64,000 nt of DNA from Bradyrhizobium lablabi. Its GTDB lineage: Bacteria > Pseudomonadota > Alphaproteobacteria > Rhizobiales > Xanthobacteraceae. This document shows positions 58,956 to 64,000 of this stretch, piece by piece. The DNA is taken from assembly GCF_001440475.1 (NCBI RefSeq), contig NZ_LLYB01000134.1:254025-318024 (forward strand), given 5' to 3'. The notes under the pieces are model-generated. The model searched no databases, was not told where the DNA came from, and saw only the letters and a list, made by a program, of their open reading frames with translations. Positions within the stretch are counted from its first letter, which is position 1, and every line of letters begins with the position of its first letter. A program made the translations under genes and the position numbers.

Positions 58956-59950
58956 CGGCCCGCTATGTCGATGTGAGAAATCTGCGCCGCGTGTTCGATG
59001 TTTCGAAGCCGTGGCTCAATCGCGTGCTCGAAGGCGGCCACCTGGAATTTCTGAAGGCCGTCGACGGCGTAACTTTTGACATCAGGAAGGGCGAAACATT
59101 CGCCCTCGTCGGCGAGTCCGGTTCGGGCAAGACCACCGTGGCGCGGATGGTGGTGGGATTGCTGCCGCCGAGCACGGGCGAAGTCGTCATCGACGGCGTG
59201 TCGATGACCAATCCGAGGCAGGCCCAGGCGCGGCAGCGGCTGCGTCGCCGGATCCAGATGATTTTCCAGGACCCCTATGCGAGCCTCAATCCGCGCTTCC
59301 GGGTCGACGCCATCGTTTCCGAGCCGATCCGCGCCTTCGACCTGATCCAGGGCGAACGCGACATTCGCTCGCGCGTCGGCGAATTATTGAGTCTCGTCGG
59401 CCTGCATCCGGACGACGGGCTGAAATATCCGCATGAATTCTCCGGCGGCCAGCGTCAACGCATCGCCATTGCGCGCGCGCTGGCCTCGGATGCCGAATTC
59501 ATCGTTTGCGACGAGCCGACCTCGGCGCTCGACGTTTCCGTGCAGGCGCAAATCCTCAATCTGATGCGCGACCTGCAGGACAAGTTCGGCCTGACCTATC
59601 TTCTCATCAGCCATAATCTCGCCGTGGTCCGCCACATGGCGACGCGCATCGGCGTGATGTATCTCGGCCGTATCGTCGAGATCGCGGAGGGGCGCGAATT
59701 GTTCGCCAATCCGCGGATGCCCTACACCAAGATGCTGCTCGGCGCCGTTCCCGATCTTGCGATGTCCGGCCGCCAGCGGATTCCGGTGAAGGGCGAGATC
59801 CCCAATCCGATCGACCCGCCGCCGGGATGTGCCTTCAACCCGCGCTGTCCGCTGGCGTTCGACCTGTGCCGGAAGGAAGCGCCTGCCCTGATCGACGGCG
59901 TCGCCTGCCATGCCGTCAACCATCCGGTTGAGACCGCCGCCGCGGTATGA
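58952..59950 (+). CDS. dppF: peptide ABC transporter ATPase DppF
   Basis: 332 residues, overlapping dppD by 4 bases. It has Walker A GESGSGKTT, signature SGGQRQRI, Walker B FIVCDEPTSALDV, and the same C-terminal CAFNPRC cysteine segment that can hold a 4Fe-4S or structural metal in some oligopeptide ATPases. Completes the first transporter; the GGT gene begins 103 bases after it. Confidence 0.94.
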   Translation: MTARYVDVRNLRRVFDVSKPWLNRVLEGGHLEFLKAVDGVTFDIRKGETFALVGESGSGKTTVARMVVGLLPPSTGEVVIDGVSMTNPRQAQARQRLRRRIQMIFQDPYASLNPRFRVDAIVSEPIRAFDLIQGERDIRSRVGELLSLVGLHPDDGLKYPHEFSGGQRQRIAIARALASDAEFIVCDEPTSALDVSVQAQILNLMRDLQDKFGLTYLLISHNLAVVRHMATRIGVMYLGRIVEIAEGRELFANPRMPYTKMLLGAVPDLAMSGRQRIPVKGEIPNPIDPPPGCAFNPRCPLAFDLCRKEAPALIDGVACHAVNHPVETAAAV

Positions 59951-60053
59951 TCACGGGGATGAGAGCCATGCGTGGCATGCCAACGGTTGGCATCCAGCCT
60001 CGCCTGTGGTCAAGTGTTTCAGCATCAAGATACCAGCACCGCATTGGACGCCC

Positions 60054-61859
60054 ATGAGCAACATCAACCCCGATCCGTTCACGACCCGCCCGGAAATCGA
60101 AGGCACCTTTGGCGTCGTCACCTCCACCCACTGGATCGCTACCGCCGTCGGCATGAGCATCCTGGAAAAGGGCGGCAACGCGTTCGATGCCGGTGTGGCC
60201 ACGGCCTTCACGCTGCAGGTCGTGGAGCCGCATCTGAACGGTCCCGGCGGCGACGTGCCGATCATCGTGCACGACGTCAAGCGCGGCCGTACCGAAGTGA
60301 TCTGCGGCCAGGGCCCTGCGCCTGCAAAGGCCACCATCGCGCATTACAAGAGCGAAGGCCTGGAAATGGTGCCCGGCACTGGCCTGCTTGCGGCTTGCGT
60401 GCCCGGCACGTTCGAATCCTGGATGCTGCTTTTGCGGGATTACGGCACGATGCGGCTGCGCGACGTGCTGGAGCCCGCGATCGCCTATGCCGGCAACGGC
60501 TATCCGCTGGTCGAGCGCGCCTCGGCGACCATCCAGGTGGTCGAGCAATTATTCCGCAAACACTGGACGACGTCGGCGGCGGTCTATTTGCCGAACAATG
60601 AAGTGCCCCGGCCGGGCACGCTGTTCACCAATACGAAACTCTCGGAAACCTATGCCCGCATCCTGAAAGAAGCCGAGAGCGCGGGCGGCGACCGCGTCGC
60701 GCAGATCGAACGCGCGCGAAAATCCTGGTCGCAGGGTTTTTTGGCGGAGGCGATCGACAAGTTCTGCCGCACGCAGGACGTGATGGACGTCTCCGGCTCG
60801 CCGCATCGCGGCGTGCTTTCCGCAGACGACATGGCGCGCTGGCAGCCGACCGTCGAGGCGCCGCTCACTTATGACTATGGCCGCTACACCGTGTGCAAGC
60901 CCGGGGTCTGGAGCCAGGGCCCGGTGATGCTGCAGCAGCTCGCGCTGTTGAAGGGCTTTGAGCTCGATGGGCTCGATCCCGCCGGCCCCGAATTCATTCA
61001 TCTGCAGATCGAATGCGCCAAACTCGCCTTCGCAGACCGCGAGAAGTTTTATGGCGATCCGAAGTTCACGGACATTCCGATCACGACGTTGCTGTCGGAT
61101 GCGTACAACGACGAACGCCGCAAGCTGATCTCGAGGGACAAGGCCTCGCTCGATTTCATCCCCGGCTCGGTCGAAGGCTTTGGCTCGGTCGTCAAGCTGC
61201 GCCGCGCCGAAGGCCATCGCGAGGCGGTCGGCGCCATGGGCGCGGGCGAGCCGACTGTCGGCCGCTTCGGCGAGGTGCGCGGCGACACCGTGCATTTCGA
61301 CATCATCGATCAGGCCGGCAACATGGTCTCGGCGACGCCGTCCGGCGGCTGGCTGCAATCCTCGCCGGTCATTCCCGAACTCGGCTTCTGCCTCGGCAGC
61401 CGCGCGCAGATGTTCTGGCTGGAGGAAGACCACCCGGCCGCACTCGCGCCGGGAAAACGCCCGCGCACCACGCTCTCGCCGACCATGGCGTTGCGCGACG
61501 GCGAACCCTACATGGCCTGGGGCTCGCCCGGCGGTGACCAGCAGGATCAGTGGACCACGCAATTCTTCCTGCGGCATGTCCACGCCAAGCTGAACCTGCA
61601 GGAAGCGATCGACGCGCCGGCCTGGCACTCCGAGCACTTCCCGATCTCATTCTGGCCGCGCACCGCGCGCCCCGGCGTACTCGTGCTCGAAAGCCGCGTG
61701 CCGAAGGCGACGGTCGATACGCTGAAGGGCCGCGGCCATGTCGTCGAGATCGGTCCCGAATGGTCGGAAGGCCGCCTCACTGCAGCTTCGAGGGTCGGCC
61801 GCCGCCGCCGCGCCGCCGCCAACCCGAGGGGCATGCAGGGCTACGCGGCTGGACGATAA
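60054..61859 (+). CDS. ggt: gamma-glutamyltransferase family protein
   Basis: 601 residues, the usual proenzyme length, from the ATG of MSNINPDPFT; an upstream ORF extension of 48 codons is unsupported. The autocleavage nucleophile is expected at Thr412 (GDTVHFDIIDQAGNMVSAT), where E. coli GGT has Thr-Thr-His. N-terminal LEKGGNAFDAGVATAFTLQVVEPHLNGPGGD is the large-subunit core. No signal peptide is visible, so it is likely cytoplasmic, unlike classic periplasmic GGT. It hydrolyses or transfers gamma-glutamyl groups, and the peptide importer genes flank it. The Thr-Val-His substitution is unusual, so activity should be tested. Confidence 0.87.
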   Translation: MSNINPDPFTTRPEIEGTFGVVTSTHWIATAVGMSILEKGGNAFDAGVATAFTLQVVEPHLNGPGGDVPIIVHDVKRGRTEVICGQGPAPAKATIAHYKSEGLEMVPGTGLLAACVPGTFESWMLLLRDYGTMRLRDVLEPAIAYAGNGYPLVERASATIQVVEQLFRKHWTTSAAVYLPNNEVPRPGTLFTNTKLSETYARILKEAESAGGDRVAQIERARKSWSQGFLAEAIDKFCRTQDVMDVSGSPHRGVLSADDMARWQPTVEAPLTYDYGRYTVCKPGVWSQGPVMLQQLALLKGFELDGLDPAGPEFIHLQIECAKLAFADREKFYGDPKFTDIPITTLLSDAYNDERRKLISRDKASLDFIPGSVEGFGSVVKLRRAEGHREAVGAMGAGEPTVGRFGEVRGDTVHFDIIDQAGNMVSATPSGGWLQSSPVIPELGFCLGSRAQMFWLEEDHPAALAPGKRPRTTLSPTMALRDGEPYMAWGSPGGDQQDQWTTQFFLRHVHAKLNLQEAIDAPAWHSEHFPISFWPRTARPGVLVLESRVPKATVDTLKGRGHVVEIGPEWSEGRLTAASRVGRRRRAAANPRGMQGYAAGR

Positions 61860-61876
61860 ATAGAGAAGAGCCAAAG

Positions 61877-62587
61877 ATGACCTGGTCGATCATCGCCCGC
61901 GATCCCTCAACCGGCCAGATCGGCATCGCGGTCGCGACCAGATTTTTTGCGGTCGGCGCCCGCGTGCCGCACATCGCCCCCGGCCTCGGCGGCATCGCGA
62001 CGCAGGCCCTGGTCAATCCCTATTACGGTATCGACGGCGTCAAGCTGCTCCGCGAAGGACGCAGTCCGCGCGAGATGATCGATACGCTGATTGCGAGGGA
62101 TGACGGCCGCGAGGCTCGCCAGCTCCATGTCATGGATATCAAGGGCCGGATCGCCGCACATACCGGCGGCGAATGCATCGACTGGTGCGGACATATCCAG
62201 GGCGACGGCTTTTCCCTCGCCGGCAACATGCTGGCCGGCGCCGCCGTGCTCGACGACACCGCCAAAGTCTACGCCGCCAACGCCAGCCTCCCGTTCGCGC
62301 AACGGCTGATCGCAGCCATGAAGGCCGGCGAAGCCGCCGGCGGCGACAAGCGCGGCAAGCAATCCGCGGCGCTGCTGATCCATGGCGAGGAGGAATGGTC
62401 CGACCTCGACCTGCGCGTCGATGACCACACCGATCCGCTCGCCGAACTCGAACGTCTCGAACAGGTCAGCCGCGAGCGCTGGGTGCATTTCCGTCCCTTC
62501 CTGCCGACGCGGAAGAACCCGGCCGGGATCACCGACCGCGCGGTCATTGACGCCAGCGTTCAAGCCGCGACCACAGGCAAGGCATGA
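61877..62587 (+). CDS. DUF1028 family protein
   Basis: 236 residues from the ATG of MTWSIIARDP. DUF1028 proteins have an Ntn-hydrolase-like fold and often accompany peptide transporters or peptidases; the function is unknown. The start MTWSIIARDPSTGQIGIAVATRFFAVGARVPHI and the GFSLAGNMLAG segment are typical. The DUF1028 gene follows ggt by 17 bases and overlaps the next ATPase gene by 4, so it belongs to the same peptide-handling operon. Confidence 0.85.
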   Translation: MTWSIIARDPSTGQIGIAVATRFFAVGARVPHIAPGLGGIATQALVNPYYGIDGVKLLREGRSPREMIDTLIARDDGREARQLHVMDIKGRIAAHTGGECIDWCGHIQGDGFSLAGNMLAGAAVLDDTAKVYAANASLPFAQRLIAAMKAGEAAGGDKRGKQSAALLIHGEEEWSDLDLRVDDHTDPLAELERLEQVSRERWVHFRPFLPTRKNPAGITDRAVIDASVQAATTGKA

Positions 62588-63573
62588 CCGCCGGTCCGCT
62601 GATCGAGATCGAGAAACTGCGCGTCGTCTTCCATGGCGACGATGGCCGTACCACCCACGCCGTCGACAGTGTCGATCTCAGCGTCGCCAACGGCGCGACG
62701 CTTGGCCTCGTCGGCGAATCCGGCTGCGGCAAGAGCGTGACCTCGCTTGCCATCATGGGGCTGTTGTCAAAGCGCTCCGCCGAGGTCTCGGGCTCGATCC
62801 GCTTCGACGGTTTTGATCTGCTCGACGTGCCCGACGACACGCTGCGCGACCTCCGCGGCAACCGTCTGGCGATGATCTTTCAGGAGCCGATGACCTCGCT
62901 CAATCCGAGTTTTACGATTGGCGACCAGATCATCGAGACCATCCTGCGCCATCGCGGCGGGTCGCGGCGGCAGGCGCGCGAGCGCGCCATCGAGCTGTTG
63001 CGCCGCGTGCACATCCCCTCGCCCGACAAGCGGATCGACGAATATCCGCACAAGCTTTCGGGGGGCATGCGCCAGCGCGTGATGATCGCGATGGCGCTGG
63101 CCTGCGATCCGCGCCTTCTGATCGCGGACGAACCCACCACCGCGCTCGACGTTACCCTGCAGGCGCAGATCCTCGACCTGATGCGCGAGCTGAAGGCCGC
63201 CAGCGGCGCGGCGATCATCCTGATCACTCACGATCTCGGCGTGGTCGCCGAGGTCTGCGACGAGGTGGCGGTGATGTATGCCGGCGAGATCGTCGAGCGC
63301 GCGCCGGTCGACGAACTCTTTGCCAATCCGCAGCATCCTTATACGGTCGGCCTGCTCGGCTCGATCCCGCGGCTCGACCGCCGCGCCTCGCATCTGGCGA
63401 CGATCGAGGGGATGGTGCCGAACATGGCGACCCCGCCACCCGGCTGCCGCTTTGCCGCGCGCTGCCCGTTCGTCATCGAGCCCTGCACCGCCGCGCCACC
63501 GCCGCTGGCAATCGTAAGCCCGGGCCACGCCTCGCGCTGCATCCGCGCGCCGCTGGAGCGGCTGGTGTCATGA
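62584..63573 (+). CDS. second peptide ABC transporter ATPase, DppD-like
   Basis: 329 residues starting at ATG of MTAGPLIEIEK, overlapping the DUF1028 stop. Walker A GESGCGKS near residue 45, signature SGGMRQRVMI, Walker B LLIADEPTTALDV, and the C-terminal CRFAARCPF cysteine segment. It is a separate lineage from the dppD gene 5 kb earlier, as the sequences differ throughout. It is the first of a second ATPase pair. Confidence 0.93.
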   Translation: MTAGPLIEIEKLRVVFHGDDGRTTHAVDSVDLSVANGATLGLVGESGCGKSVTSLAIMGLLSKRSAEVSGSIRFDGFDLLDVPDDTLRDLRGNRLAMIFQEPMTSLNPSFTIGDQIIETILRHRGGSRRQARERAIELLRRVHIPSPDKRIDEYPHKLSGGMRQRVMIAMALACDPRLLIADEPTTALDVTLQAQILDLMRELKAASGAAIILITHDLGVVAEVCDEVAVMYAGEIVERAPVDELFANPQHPYTVGLLGSIPRLDRRASHLATIEGMVPNMATPPPGCRFAARCPFVIEPCTAAPPPLAIVSPGHASRCIRAPLERLVS

Positions 63574-64000
63574 CGTCCCTCCTCGAGGTCGAAGGACTGG
63601 TAAAACATTTCGTCGCTGCGCGGTCGGTGTTCGGTCGGCCTACCGCCCATGTGAAGGCGGTCGACGGCGTCAGCTTCACCGTCGAGGCCGGCAAGACGCT
63701 GGCGCTGGTCGGCGAGTCCGGCTGCGGCAAATCCACCGTGAGCCGGCTGGTGCTGCGGCTGATCGAGCCGGATGCGGGCACCGTTCGCTTTGAGGGCCGC
63801 GACCTCGGCGCACTAAACGCCAATGAATTGCGTGCCTTCCGCCGCGATGCGCAGATTATCTTTCAAGATCCTTATGCATCGCTCAACCCGCGTATGACCG
63901 TCAGCCAGATCCTGAGCGAGCCACTGGCGCTGCATGATCTGGTGCCGGCGGCGCGGCGGCGTGAGCGGGTGGACGAGCTGTTGCGGCTGGGCGGGGTGGG
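63570..64000 (+). CDS. second peptide ABC transporter ATPase, DppF-like (3' end cut by window edge)
   Basis: Starts ATG of MTSLLEVEGL, overlapping the previous gene by 4 bases, and is still open after 143 residues. Walker A GESGCGKST near residue 50 and the DppF-type Q-loop IIFQDPYASLNPRM are visible. The signature and Walker B lie beyond the window. Its partner transporter subunits (binding protein, permeases) are not seen here and are presumably downstream. Confidence 0.9.
   Translation, partial: MTSLLEVEGLVKHFVAARSVFGRPTAHVKAVDGVSFTVEAGKTLALVGESGCGKSTVSRLVLRLIEPDAGTVRFEGRDLGALNANELRAFRRDAQIIFQDPYASLNPRMTVSQILSEPLALHDLVPAARRRERVDELLRLGGV

Noticed and set aside
1..64000. CRISPR array, prophage, integrative element or tRNA/rRNA genes
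   Set aside because: No short direct-repeat array with unique spacers, no integrase, transposase or phage structural gene, and no tRNA-like cloverleaf or rRNA-like stretch was seen on either strand. The repeats found are dispersed palindromes.

Overview
This 64 kb window is GC-rich alphaproteobacterial chromosome and most resembles Bradyrhizobium or a close relative such as Rhodopseudomonas. The grounds are GC-rich codon use, leucine/branched-chain (liv) and dipeptide (dpp) ABC operons, a phenylacetate (paa) operon, more than one polyhydroxyalkanoate (PHA) synthase, a CYP102-type P450 fused to its reductase, and several families of intergenic palindromes typical of that group. I saw no phage, transposase, integrase, CRISPR array, tRNA or rRNA. 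The content is metabolic and densely packed. The species assignment is inference.

Layout. 1-1645: truncated methyl-accepting chemotaxis receptor. 1833-5952: tetronate (threonate) catabolism, otnK-otnI-(small gene)-ltnD on the minus strand and otnC divergent, followed by an unrecognised gene. 6645-15604: livFGMHK and a DUF1445 gene on the minus strand, divergent from a LysR regulator, an M20 amidohydrolase and a D-2-hydroxyacid dehydrogenase. 15698-16345: orphan SUFU-domain protein. 16520-20381: a consensus FixK/FNR box, then PHA synthase, a CBS-pair protein and a GntP-type permease. 20583-25093: tartrate/D-malate dehydrogenase, an atypical SDR, an arylformamidase-like hydrolase and an amidase. 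25243-29545: MHS permease, sulfite-oxidase-like Mo enzyme, a hydrolase-OsmC fusion and a YeeE/YedE transporter. 29784-31204: quinone oxidoreductase and GIY-YIG protein. 31341-38147: paaX followed by paaABCDE, paaI and paaK. 38316-44673: PGAP1-like hydrolase, DUF445 protein, phasin, acetyltransferase, a PhaE-like/PhaC-like pair and a hydrolase. 44784-52753: SAM-fold protein, CYP102-type P450, epoxide hydrolase, wax ester/triacylglycerol synthase, a second PGAP1-like hydrolase and DUF6489. 52851-64000: DadA-like oxidase, a complete dpp operon, gamma-glutamyltransferase, DUF1028, and a second Dpp ATPase pair that runs off the window.

How the parts fit. One recurring theme is carbon storage and lipid handling: PHA synthase under a FixK-type box, a phasin with a strong terminator, a PhaE-like/PhaC-like pair, a wax ester synthase, two PGAP1-like hydrolase paralogues and a fatty-acid-type P450. 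The other theme is scavenging: tetronates, phenylacetate to the ring epoxide, dicarboxylates, amides and peptides or gamma-glutamyl compounds. Palindromic repeats repeatedly sit in gaps inside operons (after livK, and at three junctions of the paa operon), where they could shape mRNA processing.

No clearly new multi-gene system is proven here. The best candidates for a second look are the PHA regulon signals (FixK box, a 12-mer shared by the phasin and phaEC upstream regions, TGC/GCA palindromes), the Mo enzyme / hydrolase-OsmC / YedE sulfur cluster, the liv-DUF1445-amidohydrolase cluster, and the GGT-DUF1028-double Dpp locus.
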